The notes: generated by a model from the sequence alone, not told the origin. 64,000 nt of DNA from an uncultured Alphaproteobacteria bacterium (GCA_902826095.1 CADEDN010000004.1:126001-190000); one strand, 5' to 3'; shown: positions 17,239 to 25,922, numbered from the stretch's first letter. A program made the numbers and translations.

Positions 17239-17763
17239 CTACGACCTTTGCGGCCCGGCATTGTTAGCATCTGCTTCTTGTTTTTCGGCTTCGAGCGCTT
17301 CAGAGAAGCCGATCAGGTTGCCGGCGGGATCGCGGACATAGATTTCGCGCGTGCCGTGCCCGGTTTCACGGACCGGCACGACCACTTCGGCGTCGCCGAG
17401 TCGCGCGAGGACATCGTTCAGCGCCCGAACTTCGAGATAGACGACAGCGCGCTGCACGCCCTCGATTGCTTTTGGATCCTGCGCGCGCGCCATCGCGACG
17501 GACTGGTACATCAGCTCGACGTCGCCGGCGGCGACGGCCGCGAAGCCTATGCCGCGCTCGAAAGGAACCGACATGCTCGTTGCCACGCCGAGCGCGTTCC
17601 AGAAGGCAAGACATGCGCCCACATCCTCGGCGAGCAGCACGGGGGTGATCTTCTTGAAGTTCGTCACAGCCGCATCCTCCGCTTTCGCTTTTGGCGCATC
17701 GCCCGGCGCACCTGCAGAGCAAGCCTGCAGGGCTAGCAACACCGCAAAAATGACCTGGCGCAT
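17239..17763 (-). CDS. Glyoxalase/bleomycin-resistance (VOC) domain lipoprotein
   Basis: 174 residues from ATG 17763; an ATG at 17775 would add four residues. The N-terminal signal ends in the lipobox LQAC, so the VOC domain is probably membrane-tethered outside the cytoplasm, which is unusual for this fold. The domain starts at KKITPVLLAEDVGACLAFW and ends with YVRDPAGNLIGFSEAL, both typical of VOC betaalphabetabetabeta modules. Catalytic metal ligands are not obvious. It may bind a small hydrophobic ligand rather than catalyse. Divergent from a PadR regulator across a 19-bp palindrome, so PadR control is likely. Confidence 0.8.
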   Translation of the reverse strand: MRQVIFAVLLALQACSAGAPGDAPKAKAEDAAVTNFKKITPVLLAEDVGACLAFWNALGVATSMSVPFERGIGFAAVAAGDVELMYQSVAMARAQDPKAIEGVQRAVVYLEVRALNDVLARLGDAEVVVPVRETGHGTREIYVRDPAGNLIGFSEALEAEKQEADANNAGPQRS

Positions 17764-17777
17764 CGACGCCCCCATCA

Positions 17778-17796
17778 CTAGTCTCATTGATACTAG
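17778..17796. promoter_or_regulatory. Near-perfect 19-bp palindrome between PadR and VOC genes (operator candidate)
   Basis: CTAGTCTCATTGATACTAG pairs at eight of nine positions around a central T. It lies immediately upstream of the VOC gene start and 46-64 bp upstream of padR, the expected position for an autoregulating PadR operator. Confidence 0.55.
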
Positions 17797-17841
17797 ATGG
17801 GCGGCGCTCGCGCAAGGAGCCGTGTTGGTTATGGTCGACCA

Positions 17842-18468
17842 ATGACGCTGACGACTTCGGACCTCGTGGTGCTCGCCGTGCTCCTGCGTGCGGGACCGAT
17901 GCACGGCTACGAGGTCTGGCGACGTTTGGAGGAAAGCGACGTTCGGGACTGGGCCCGCATATCTCGCCCTCAGGTCTACTACTCGCTGCGCAAGCTAGCA
18001 GAGACGGATCATCTCGAACGGACGGACGAAGCAGAACCATCCAAAGGGCCTGAGCGAGCGACGTTTCGGGCAACGCCCACCGCAATCCAGGCGCTCAAGA
18101 AAGCGCTGCGTTCGGAGCGCTGGACAGAACGCACGCCGCCCGCCCCCTTCGTCACATGGTGCGCGCTCGCCCTCAACGCAGACGCGAAAGCGATCGAGCG
18201 TCAGCTGTCTCGGCGTCGCGACAGGCTCAGCGCCGAGATTGCGCGCGAGGAAGCAACCTTCGCCGCGCTCGCGGGCGTCCCTGGACGCGACGCCGCCGTC
18301 GGTCGCGCTCTTGTTCGAATGGCGGTCAATCAGATGAAAGCCGAAGCTGCCGCGCTCGATGGAATCTCCGAGGCGCTTCTCTCGCCGGAAATTGCAGCGA
18401 AGCCGTGGTCCATCGCGACCGGCGGCCTTGGCAAGTCGCGACGCCCGGCGCCGCGCGCGGCGCGGTAA
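17842..18468 (+). CDS. PadR family transcriptional regulator
   Basis: 208 residues. The N-terminal PadR winged helix reads LVVLAVLLRAGPMHGYEVWRR and then RPQVYYSLRKLAETDHLER. The C-terminal ~100 residues form the helical Vir_act_alpha-like dimerisation domain. PadR proteins repress stress and efflux genes and release DNA on binding phenolics or drugs. The divergent VOC lipoprotein is the likely target, with the operator palindrome between them. The start at 17842 is chosen because it begins right at the conserved domain. Confidence 0.87.
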   Translation: MTLTTSDLVVLAVLLRAGPMHGYEVWRRLEESDVRDWARISRPQVYYSLRKLAETDHLERTDEAEPSKGPERATFRATPTAIQALKKALRSERWTERTPPAPFVTWCALALNADAKAIERQLSRRRDRLSAEIAREEATFAALAGVPGRDAAVGRALVRMAVNQMKAEAAALDGISEALLSPEIAAKPWSIATGGLGKSRRPAPRAAR

Positions 18469-18930
18469 TGTCCGCTTCGCGCAACATAGTTCGATGGACG
18501 CGTCTTGGGCAGGTTTTTGGGATTTCAGCCTTCCAGCAAGATCATCGCCAACATCCGCCCACGATACTATCGCAAGAATCGCTTTCGTTTACGTCTGCCC
18601 CCGAGCCAAAGCTCCTCTCCACTGAACGGTCCGCATTCGGCCTCACGACATCGCGTTCGGCCTTTCGACCGTTTGCGGGCGCAACTCAAAATCCACGAAA
18701 CGAAATCTCACCCGCAAATTCCGGCCAATCACATCCTGAAAGGCTGAACTCGCCGCCCGCATCAAACAACCGAGCACCCTCGAACCTGCGTCGGCGGCGG
18801 CGGCGCGCCGTCGCGCGCGCAACATGACCAACGGCGCGCAACGCAGCCTGATGCAAAATTTCGGCGATCCGCACAGGCGCCGGCGAATTCGGACTTGCGT
18901 TGATCATGAGCCATGCGGCGGCGGGAGGCC
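18469..18930. other. Intergenic stretch without a supported gene
   Basis: About 460 bp between PadR and the composite repeat. Short open frames on both strands have no recognisable domain and read as Arg/Ala-rich translations of GC-rich DNA. With the adjoining repeat and truncated transposase it looks like an insertion/deletion scar. Confidence 0.4.
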
Positions 18931-19104
18931 GCCTTCTCCCTTTGGGAGAAGGCAACGCCCCCCGGGTCCGGCCGAAGGCCGGCCCGAGGTTAAACTCCGC
19001 GCCGGATGAGGGTGCTGTCGTCCACCATCGGGCGCGACCGCCAGACCGGAACCCTCACCCGGAATTTGCGTTCGCAAATTCCGACCTCTCCCAATGGGAG
19101 AGGT
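18931..19104. repeat. Composite REP/BIME-like element bounded by two hairpins
   Basis: The left edge is a perfect 10-bp stem (GCCTTCTCCC / GGGAGAAGGC, 3-nt loop, 18931-18953). The right edge is a perfect 9-bp stem (ACCTCTCCC / GGGAGAGGT, 19084-19104). Inside are an 11-bp stem with 2-nt loop at 19060-19083 around AATTTGCGTTCGCAAATT, and GGATGAGGGT near 19012 opposed by ACCCTCACCCGG near 19051. The nested symmetry suggests a mobile palindromic unit, possibly spread by a RAYT-type or IS transposase. Confidence 0.65.
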
Positions 19105-19168
19105 GAAGGCGGGCGCGCCGCGAGTTTGTCGCGAACAACGCAAATTGTTAGACCCGCGCGAATGACGG

Positions 19169-19702
19169 TCAGCGCTCGGTCGCGCCTTTGCCGGCGAGGA
19201 TTTTGGGTTTGAATTTGGCGATGCGCGCAATCCGCGTCGCCGGCGACTTTGCCGAGGCGAGGTTGATGAGATAGCTCCTTTGCCGTCCGGGCGTGAGGGC
19301 GCCGAAGGCGTCCGCAAGTTCAGGATCGCAATCAAGGGCCTCAATTAATTCTTCAGGCGGCTCTATTTCTGTTTGCTCTCTCGGCGCCTTGACGCCGGCG
19401 TCGGCGCGGTGGGCTTTGACGCTCGTCGAGTCGATCATCTCGGCGCTAGCGGGAAAGCGGGCCTGCAATTGCTCGAAGATCGACTGCCAGATGCCCTGCT
19501 TCGACCAGCGGTTGAACCGGTTGTAAACCGTCGTATGCGGACCATACCGTTCAGGCAGATCGTCCCAAGGCATGCCGGTGCGCAGTACGTAAAAGATGCC
19601 GCTTATCACCCTCCGGTCGTCGCTACGCTCTCCGCCTTGACGGGTCGGCGGCAAAAGGGGTTCAATCACAGCCCATTCTTGATCGGTCAGGTCAAATCGC
19701 AT
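19169..19702 (-). pseudogene. Chimeric remnant: IS5-type transposase N-terminus fused in frame to a YdeI-family C-terminus
   Basis: Residues 1-100 are the DUF4096 N-terminal half of an IS5/IS427-type transposase (start MRFDLTDQEWAVIEPLLPP; then GMPWDDLPERYGPHTTVYNR; then MIDSTSVKAHR). From about residue 103 the sequence is unrelated to transposase and matches the C-terminal end of YdeI/OmdA (OmpD-associated) proteins: VPREQTE-like KAPREQTEIEPPEEL, LTPGRQRSYLINLASAK and ILAGKG. A deletion apparently removed the transposase catalytic half and the YdeI N-terminus and kept the frame. A short inverted repeat (GCTCCC/GGGAGT) sits upstream near 19710-19726, probably part of the IS end. Neither activity should remain. 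Confidence 0.75.
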
Positions 19703-19914
19703 GGCGCAAGCTCCCGTGAATGGGAGTTTGAATCAACGTTCGGCCTACCCGACAAGCGAAGATTTGGGTTTAGACCCTAACTCTTCTATGTTGCCGGCTT
19801 TCGCGAGTCATTTTTCGGCAGCAATGCCTCATCGAGAAGCCAAGTTTCGCTTTTGCAAAGACGACCTGCGAGATGCCGGCGGCGGCCCATTAGGAACGGT
19901 CCGCTTTCGGATCA

Positions 19915-20490
19915 TCAATCGACTCGCGTGCAAACCATTTCATAGGTAGGCGCCGACCAGGTCTTTCCGCCGTCCGTCGAGCGCGTGGCGGCCATTCGAA
20001 AAGAATTCGCCCGAATGTCGAAGTAGCGCTCGCGACTGAGGATAGCGCCTTCAGCGCCGGTCGATGGGGTTTCGACCACGAACTCGCCTTCGACAAACGC
20101 GCCCTCGGACTGGGTCCACGTATCCCAACCGGCGTAGTAGTTTCGGCCCTCCCAGCTTCTTGTCTTCGAATTGTAGGTCCGCAACTCGGCGCCCGTGGAA
20201 TAAGCGTCCCGCCATTCCTGCATGATCGCAAATCCATTGACGATCCACGTATTGTGCCAGCGCGCCTCATAGGCGAGATCGCCATTAGGTTGATGCAGCA
20301 CGACGGCGGCCTTCCAATCCCCGATCAGGAATTCAAGTTGCTGCAGTTCGGCGGGAGCGCCGGGATTGCGGACGCCGATCGGCGAATCAGGATTTGGCTG
20401 ATACTGGATCGGCGGCGTCTCTGCGAGACTGCTTGTCGACAACGCCGCCGCTATCGCCGTCAGAACGCTGACCCTGCTTCTCTTGAACAT
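19915..20490 (-). CDS. Exported DUF1579-like protein (copy A)
   Basis: 191 residues from ATG 20490. A signal peptide (VLTAIAAALSTSSLAE) precedes a beta-rich domain with LQQLEFLIGDWKA, HNTWIVNGFAIMQEW and DGGKTWSAPTYE. The FLxGxW opening and the closing (D/G)GGxTW motif recur in the genes at 20705 and 30508. This looks like a lipocalin-like or DUF1579-type barrel; ligand and function are unknown. Last gene of the minus-strand run that begins with the AraC-type regulator at 25214. Confidence 0.7.
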   Translation of the reverse strand: MFKRSRVSVLTAIAAALSTSSLAETPPIQYQPNPDSPIGVRNPGAPAELQQLEFLIGDWKAAVVLHQPNGDLAYEARWHNTWIVNGFAIMQEWRDAYSTGAELRTYNSKTRSWEGRNYYAGWDTWTQSEGAFVEGEFVVETPSTGAEGAILSRERYFDIRANSFRMAATRSTDGGKTWSAPTYEMVCTRVD

Positions 20491-20704
20491 TCTTGCAACC
20501 CCTAATTGCGATTCTACGAGAGTTGAGGCGGTACCGCCGGGAAAGCGGACCTCGCGTGATCTGTCGAGGGCTCGAAGCCGATTGACAAACCATGCGCGTT
20601 GCGAGTTCGCAAAGGGTTGGCGACAGGCATGAGATCGATCAACATGGCGGCGCCTTTGACGCAGACGGATAATGCAGGCGGAAGCCCGCGCTGCGGCGAT
20701 GACT

Positions 20705-21352
20705 TCATTGGCATTTGAATTCCGTCGCAAGACGCGCGCGTTCGTAAATCGCCTCATATCCGCCGGTCTTCCATGATCTTCCTTCGTCGGCCGACACTTG
20801 CAGGCTGACCTCGATCCGGTCGTCCGCCGCCAGATGATACCGGTAGCGCTCTATCTGGTCGGCTCCGGCGAACATTTCGCCTTGGACGGTGACCACGAGG
20901 TCGCCATTGTCGATCGCGCCGTCGAGGAACTTGCGATTGCCGAGGCTGTTGACCGCCGCGCCGACCAAAGCGCCGGTCGAGGGGCGAACCATCCAGACCG
21001 CGCTGCTAACAAAATTCGGCGCGCCGGGCGAAAACGGATCCTCCAGGTCACTTTGAAATTCGATCGCCCTGCCGCTCATCGTCCGAAGAATTCTTTCAGT
21101 TCCATAACCCACAAGGTCGGGCCCGTTCTTCTGTTTGTATGTCGATATCGATCGCCATTCGCCGAGAAAGGGAAATAACTGGCGCAATGCGTCGTCGCCA
21201 TCATTCCCGGCGTCGGCGCATGAGCGCGACGCGCTGCTCTTGTCTTCCGGAACGGAGGCGGCTCGGAAGTCACGATCCTGCTGCGCGCTTGCGCCTTGCG
21301 AGAAGGCAAAAATATAAAGTCCCGCCAACGCCTCGACCCCGAAAAATTTCAT
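20705..21352 (-). CDS. Exported DUF1579-like protein (copy B)
   Basis: 215 residues with a signal peptide (FGVEALAGLYIFAFSQGASAQ). The mature part opens with LRQLFPFLGEWRSIST and continues with YRYHLAADDRIEVSLQVS. It closes with SADEGRSWKTGGYEAIYE, the same order as copies at 19915 and 30508. It lies 18 bp downstream of the amidohydrolase, so the two are co-transcribed. No catalytic motif is visible; ligand binding in the periplasm is the most economical guess. Confidence 0.7.
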   Translation of the reverse strand: MKFFGVEALAGLYIFAFSQGASAQQDRDFRAASVPEDKSSASRSCADAGNDGDDALRQLFPFLGEWRSISTYKQKNGPDLVGYGTERILRTMSGRAIEFQSDLEDPFSPGAPNFVSSAVWMVRPSTGALVGAAVNSLGNRKFLDGAIDNGDLVVTVQGEMFAGADQIERYRYHLAADDRIEVSLQVSADEGRSWKTGGYEAIYERARLATEFKCQ

Positions 21353-21370
21353 ATGTCTGTCCAGTCAATT

Positions 21371-22834
21371 TCAGTCTTGGAGATCGACAAGCTTGTCGGC
21401 CCCCACGCGACAGACTTCTCCGCGCGTCAGATGTTGCCAGAGCAGCCATCCAATCGTCGCATAGGCGTTCGAGGTGCGGGCGCCTGTTTGCTCCAGTCGG
21501 TCAAGCGCATGGCGATCATAATAACGGTCGTTCGCAAACACGCCGAGCGGGCGGCGAAGGGTGGAGAGATCTTCAAGTGGATTGCCTGCGACGACGACCA
21601 ATTCGGCGCGCGCGCCGGGCGCGACGACGCCGATTTCTCCTGACATTTGCAGCGCGGCTGCTGCTGCGGCTGTACCGCTATGGAGGATTTGATACGGCCC
21701 GACGCCGGCGCCCGCGTTCAAGGCGATTTCGTCGTGAAGGGAACGGCCGGCGACCGTAAAAGCGGGACCCGTGTCGGTCCCCAGCAGCACGGCGCCGCCG
21801 CGATCATACATGCGGCGAGTCAGTTCTGTCATCAGGCGCATTTTCCGGGCGATGCGATCGGGCTTGCCGTTACGGATAAAATCATCGGCGGCGCGATGAT
21901 CGAAAAATTGCACGACCGGGTTAATGCGGTCCATGTCCACCGAGGCGAGAAAGCCCTGCGGATCAGCGTTAGCCAGCTGCAAGTTGCGATAAGCGACCAA
22001 TGTCGGCGTGATCGTGGTGTTCGCCGCGATTAACTGATCGACGACGCCGTCGAGGCGCGCCTCCGCGCCGTCTTCGGTCATGAAGACGCTGTAGAATTCT
22101 TCGGCGTGTTCAATCGAGACCATGTCAGCGCCCAGGATGTCATCGAGCGACATGGCGCGCGGCAGATGGCCGGCCACATCAAAGTTTGCCTTGCGCGCTT
22201 CGTCGACCACCGCGGAAAATATGTCGGGTTGAACGCCATCATATACCTTGATGAAGTCGTAACCACAGTCGCGATACCTGCGCACGAGAGACCGCGCGTC
22301 CGCGACGTCGCGCGGAAAGACGTGAAAGGGCGCGAATTCGCCGCCATTGATCGTCGGTGACGCGGTGACGAGCCGCGGTCCAGGAAATTTGCCGCTCGCG
22401 GTTTCCGCGCGCCAGCGCAAATGCATCGGCATGCCCATCATGTTTCTGACGGTGGTCACGCCGCTCGCGAGATAGTTCACGAGATCCGAGCGATCGAAGA
22501 TGTGAGTGTGCATGTCGATCAGCCCCGGCATCAACGTCAGCCCGGCGCCGTCGACGACCGCTTGGCCCTCGGCATTTTCCGGCGGCGACTCTGAGATCGA
22601 GCTGATGCGGCCTTCTTCGATCACGACGAATCGATGCGGAAGAATCTCGCTGTCCGCCATCGTCAGCACGTCGATGTTGGCGATCACCACGCTTTCCGCC
22701 GGCGCGCCATGCGTTCCCGGGTCGAACCGCTCGACCATGGCGTATGGAATGCTCGCAAGGAGTGCGATGACGGCGAGCGCGAGAACGGCGGCCAAGATCC
22801 CGCCGAACCGACGCGTTCCTTCGATCAGTGTCAT
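21371..22834 (-). CDS. Membrane-anchored amidohydrolase (imidazolonepropionase/prolidase-like)
   Basis: 487 residues from ATG 22834, chosen for the AGGAG placed just before it; an in-frame ATG at 22852 has no such site. An N-terminal membrane helix (GILAAVLALAVIALLASI) is followed by an amidohydrolase barrel. Metal ligands are the HxH of MPGLIDMHTH, further His residues in AGHLP and IEHAEEF, and the Asp in LLGTDTGPAF. Exported relatives cleave cyclic amides or dipeptides. The C-terminus has the usual composite-domain end (GARAELVVVAGNPLED). It sits between a CPBP protease and a DUF1579-like gene on the same strand. Confidence 0.85.
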   Translation of the reverse strand: MTLIEGTRRFGGILAAVLALAVIALLASIPYAMVERFDPGTHGAPAESVVIANIDVLTMADSEILPHRFVVIEEGRISSISESPPENAEGQAVVDGAGLTLMPGLIDMHTHIFDRSDLVNYLASGVTTVRNMMGMPMHLRWRAETASGKFPGPRLVTASPTINGGEFAPFHVFPRDVADARSLVRRYRDCGYDFIKVYDGVQPDIFSAVVDEARKANFDVAGHLPRAMSLDDILGADMVSIEHAEEFYSVFMTEDGAEARLDGVVDQLIAANTTITPTLVAYRNLQLANADPQGFLASVDMDRINPVVQFFDHRAADDFIRNGKPDRIARKMRLMTELTRRMYDRGGAVLLGTDTGPAFTVAGRSLHDEIALNAGAGVGPYQILHSGTAAAAAALQMSGEIGVVAPGARAELVVVAGNPLEDLSTLRRPLGVFANDRYYDRHALDRLEQTGARTSNAYATIGWLLWQHLTRGEVCRVGADKLVDLQD

Positions 22835-22995
22835 TTTCTCCTGCCTGCGCATGTTCACAATTGGACCTGAATACGGCGCAGCCATGACTGGCAGCTGCGT
22901 TTTATCGACGAGGATGCATAAGCGACGGCGCATTTGCCCCTAAGCGGCTTGCGACAAACGGCGGAATTTCGACGTCGAAACCGCAGGCGGCGATC

Positions 22996-24015
22996 TTACC
23001 GCCACGCCGATCGCTTCAGCATGAGCAGCATGAGCAGCAGCAAGACGGCGCCGCCGCCGATCCAATATGGTCCATTCGGGAGTTTGATCGCTGCGTACGC
23101 TGCGGCGGCGACAAGGGTTACGGCCGGCAGGACCGTCAATGTGGATGCGCGCCAGATGATGCGCGCCCAATCCCTCGCCTCCGCGCCGATGGAGCGGCGG
23201 AACGCGACAAGCGCGATCAGGGCGAGCGCGATTTTGACGACGTTTCCTTCTGTGGGGAGAGGAAAATTGATGATGGCGTGGGCGATGATGGCGGGCGCGA
23301 GCGACCCCGATCGCAGCGTCAGGAAACCGAATGCGAGGCTCGCGAGAACAAGGCCGACAAGCGTCAGCGCCATCGCGGCGTCCGGGCGCAAATACTGGAA
23401 ATGCAGCGCGGAGAACACGAGCGTCGTCATGACAAGCGCCGCGCCGGGCGCAAATCCCTCGCCAAGACGGCCGAGAACGTAACCGCGCCAGGCGAGCTCC
23501 TCGACAAGCGGCGGAACCGCGAAGCTGCCGACCGCCATGAAGAGCCAGAAAGTCCAGTCCCAGCGCGCCCCGCGCAGCGCCGCCCAGATCGGCGTGTCCT
23601 CGCCGATCGGCGCCACATCCTGAAGGATGAAGACAAGGGCCGGAATAACGCCGACAAGAAGGCCGGCGATCACGCCTGAACCGATAGCGCGCCGCCAGCC
23701 GCCTTGCGGAGCAGCGATCGCGTAATGGCGCAGTCGATTGCGGCCGCGCGCCAGCCCCAGGACGATTATCAGCGCCGCCATGACGCCATATTGCGCCGCG
23801 AACTGCACCCCGATGGCTGCGCTGGCGGCGACAAAGTCTTGGGTCGCATTGCCGGCGAGGCCGAGCGCCTCACCAAGGCTTGGCGTCCAGACTTGCTGGA
23901 CCATCACGGCGGCGACGATGCTCACGATGACCACCAGAGTGGTCTCCAGCAGGCCTGAGATCGCCAGCAGCCAGTGGCGCTGGTGTTTGGGCGGCGTGAA
24001 TGCAGTCTCGGTCAT
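22996..24015 (-). CDS. CPBP family intramembrane metalloprotease
   Basis: 339 residues from ATG 24015, about eight membrane helices. The three CPBP/Abi motifs are intact: EELAWRGYVLGR (EExxxR), FSALHFQYL, and AHAIINF. These place two Glu and two His in the membrane as in Rce1-type glutamate proteases, so proteolysis of a membrane-embedded or prenylated/peptide substrate is possible. It lies 110 bp downstream of the AraC-type regulator on the same strand. Such proteases can mature peptide signals, which fits a regulator-rich setting, but that is inference. Confidence 0.87.
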   Translation of the reverse strand: MTETAFTPPKHQRHWLLAISGLLETTLVVIVSIVAAVMVQQVWTPSLGEALGLAGNATQDFVAASAAIGVQFAAQYGVMAALIIVLGLARGRNRLRHYAIAAPQGGWRRAIGSGVIAGLLVGVIPALVFILQDVAPIGEDTPIWAALRGARWDWTFWLFMAVGSFAVPPLVEELAWRGYVLGRLGEGFAPGAALVMTTLVFSALHFQYLRPDAAMALTLVGLVLASLAFGFLTLRSGSLAPAIIAHAIINFPLPTEGNVVKIALALIALVAFRRSIGAEARDWARIIWRASTLTVLPAVTLVAAAAYAAIKLPNGPYWIGGGAVLLLLMLLMLKRSAWR

Positions 24016-24125
24016 GAGGGCGATCTCCAGTTTTCGCCCCTGTGCATCGACGCGTCGCGTCCTCATGTCGTCCGGAACGCGCCAGACTAATAGTCTGGAC
24101 GCACAATTCGAGTGATTACAAGCAG

Positions 24126-25214
24126 TTAGCTTGCCTGATGAACAGCGCGCCAACGGGCCGGAGAGACGCCCTCCGCAGCCTGGAACGCCGCATAGAAGGC
24201 GCTCTTTGACCCGAAGCCCGCGTCGTGCGCGAGGCTGAGCAGGGTGACTCGCGAATTTTTTGGGTCCCTCGCGAGCTGCTTCACGGTCTCGACCCGTGCG
24301 CGATTCATGAAGTCATGAAAGTTCGTTTCTCCGCCAAGTTGCAGCGCGCGCGTCAGACGAAAGCGCGCCCAGCCGATGCGGTCGGCAAGGTCCGCCGCCG
24401 TCAGGCCGCCATCGACATGCGGCTCGTTGGCGGCCACGAATTGGCGCAGCCGCGCGAAGTCGGCGCGCGCATCCGCCAGATCGACCTTGTCCGGCGCATC
24501 GTCATCCCTGCCGTCAAGGAGAAAGACCTGCGTCTGCAAGGTCCCCCGCCACCCGACATAGGCGACCTGCGCAACCTGGGCGCTGATCAGCAGGGCGACA
24601 TGAAAGGGCGTGGTTAAGGCGCCGGTGAGCGAAAGCAGGAATACGGCTCCTTGCACCACCAGCAAGGCGATCGTCGACAACGCCCAGATCCGCGTCCATG
24701 CGAGACCCGAGGATTGAAGGTTCGAAAGCCGTTGTTTAAGCCGCGCCCGATAAGCGCGAAGGCGCGCCAATGCGGCAATCGGGTAGGCCAGCGTCAACAG
24801 CAGGGCCAACGGCGGAACGAGCGCGACCCAGCGTGGAACATCCGCCAGAATTGCTCCCGACTCGACGCTCAGCGGAAACAACAAAGGCAGCGCGATGGTC
24901 GCGACGATAATCGCCAGCGCCGGCGCCGCGAACAGCGGCCCCTTGTGCGGCGGTCCCGCCGTAAATGTCCAAGCATGGAGAAATTGCGCCGGCGCGAGCA
25001 AGGCGGCGGCGCACTGACTCGCCAATGCCAGAACCGTCAGCGCTGTCGCATTTGATACAATCTGCATGGCGGCGAAGGTGAAGAAGTAGGCGAGAAAGAC
25101 TGAAAGCCAGGCCGCAAGCCAAGCGTCCCCCAATACGTGTTTCGGTTTCCTCATCAGCAGGGCCAGCAGGAACGCGCATAGCACCGCACCCATGCCTGTC
25201 AGCGCTGCGATCAT
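24126..25214 (-). CDS. AraC-family regulator with N-terminal seven-helix membrane domain
   Basis: 362 residues from ATG 25214. The first ~220 residues hold about seven hydrophobic helices (for example GAVLCAFLLALLMRKP and VALVPPLALLLTLAYPIAAL). The last ~100 form a AraC double helix-turn-helix, starting at GGLTAADLADRIGWARFRLTR and ending with AGFGSKSAFYAAFQAAEGVS. A membrane-bound AraC regulator probably senses a signal in or across the membrane and binds nearby DNA. Two CGGGTTTGG direct repeats 20 bp apart lie in the divergent promoter region (25311-25339). It heads the minus-strand run to 19915. Confidence 0.85.
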   Translation of the reverse strand: MIAALTGMGAVLCAFLLALLMRKPKHVLGDAWLAAWLSVFLAYFFTFAAMQIVSNATALTVLALASQCAAALLAPAQFLHAWTFTAGPPHKGPLFAAPALAIIVATIALPLLFPLSVESGAILADVPRWVALVPPLALLLTLAYPIAALARLRAYRARLKQRLSNLQSSGLAWTRIWALSTIALLVVQGAVFLLSLTGALTTPFHVALLISAQVAQVAYVGWRGTLQTQVFLLDGRDDDAPDKVDLADARADFARLRQFVAANEPHVDGGLTAADLADRIGWARFRLTRALQLGGETNFHDFMNRARVETVKQLARDPKNSRVTLLSLAHDAGFGSKSAFYAAFQAAEGVSPARWRAVHQAS

Positions 25215-25310
25215 TAAGAGTCGCCCCCGGTCCGCCCAGCGTTGTCCACGTCTTCTGGCACAGTTCCACGCCAAGGTCGAAGGAGAGGAGTCTTTGCGGA
25301 TATCCGACCA

Positions 25311-25339
25311 CGGGTTTGGCCCGGGAATTCCGGGTTTGG
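25311..25339. promoter_or_regulatory. Direct-repeat operator candidate in the AraC/NTF2 divergent promoter
   Basis: CGGGTTTGG occurs at 25311-25319 and again at 25331-25339, 20 bp start to start, on the same face of the helix. This spacing is what AraC-family proteins, with two helix-turn-helix units, commonly bind. It lies 97 bp from the AraC-type start and 71 bp from the NTF2-like start. Confidence 0.5.
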
Positions 25340-25368
25340 TCGCAAACAGGGGGACTTGGCGCGGCCGG

Positions 25369-25392
25369 CGTGCTTCTTTTCAGCACGTTTTT
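25369..25392 (+). terminator. Hairpin plus T-run in the leader of the NTF2-like gene
   Basis: CGTGCT (25369-25374) pairs with AGCACG (25382-25387) over a 7-nt loop and is followed directly by five T. It ends 17 bp before the ATG at 25410, so it would act as a leader attenuator or shield the ribosome site rather than end an upstream gene, since none exists on this strand. Confidence 0.4.
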
Positions 25393-25409
25393 ATCTGACG
25401 AGGTGTCTG

Positions 25410-25922
25410 ATGCTGCGCAATTTGGCGTTTGTCTTAATATTGGCGTTCGGCGCGGCGGCGCCGTCACTGGCCGGACAATCGGGTCCAAATGAAAGCGAGA
25501 AGATCGCGCGGGCGTATATGCAGGCCTATTCAGAAGCGAATTGGGATGCGATGGCGCCTTACATGGCCGACGATTACATGCTGGTCGACCGGACGAATCC
25601 CGATCCGTCGTTCGAGCCGGAGCACAAGGGGCCGAACGCGGCGTTGCAGATGTTGCGCGCATTCGGGCGCGATCAGGGCGTCATTGAGCTCGGCTTTGAA
25701 TTTCCGGTGGTGTTCGAGAGCAATGACATTGTCGTCTTCTCCGGCTTTGTGAATGTGCACGCGGCGCCGCCGGGCGTCGACTTCGCCTATAGATGGCGCG
25801 CGGAGCAGGTCAGCGTGATCACGGTCAAAGGCGGGCGAGTAGTGCGCCACGAGGATTTCGCAAACTACGGCGGGGCGACGACGACGCGACTGCCGCGCCC
25901 GGCGCCAGGGTCGCATGAGTGA
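25410..25922 (+). CDS. Exported NTF2-like (SnoaL/DUF4440-type) protein
   Basis: 170 residues. A signal peptide (NLAFVLILAFGAAAPSLAG) is followed by one NTF2-like cone domain: AYMQAYSEANWDAMAPYMADDYMLVDRT, then HKGPNAALQMLRAF, and the end VSVITVKGGRVVRHEDFANY. The last segment is the typical SnoaL closing strand pair. Such folds bind or isomerise small molecules; no catalytic dyad is evident. The stop overlaps the next gene. Divergent from the AraC-type regulator. Confidence 0.8.
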   Translation: MLRNLAFVLILAFGAAAPSLAGQSGPNESEKIARAYMQAYSEANWDAMAPYMADDYMLVDRTNPDPSFEPEHKGPNAALQMLRAFGRDQGVIELGFEFPVVFESNDIVVFSGFVNVHAAPPGVDFAYRWRAEQVSVITVKGGRVVRHEDFANYGGATTTRLPRPAPGSHE

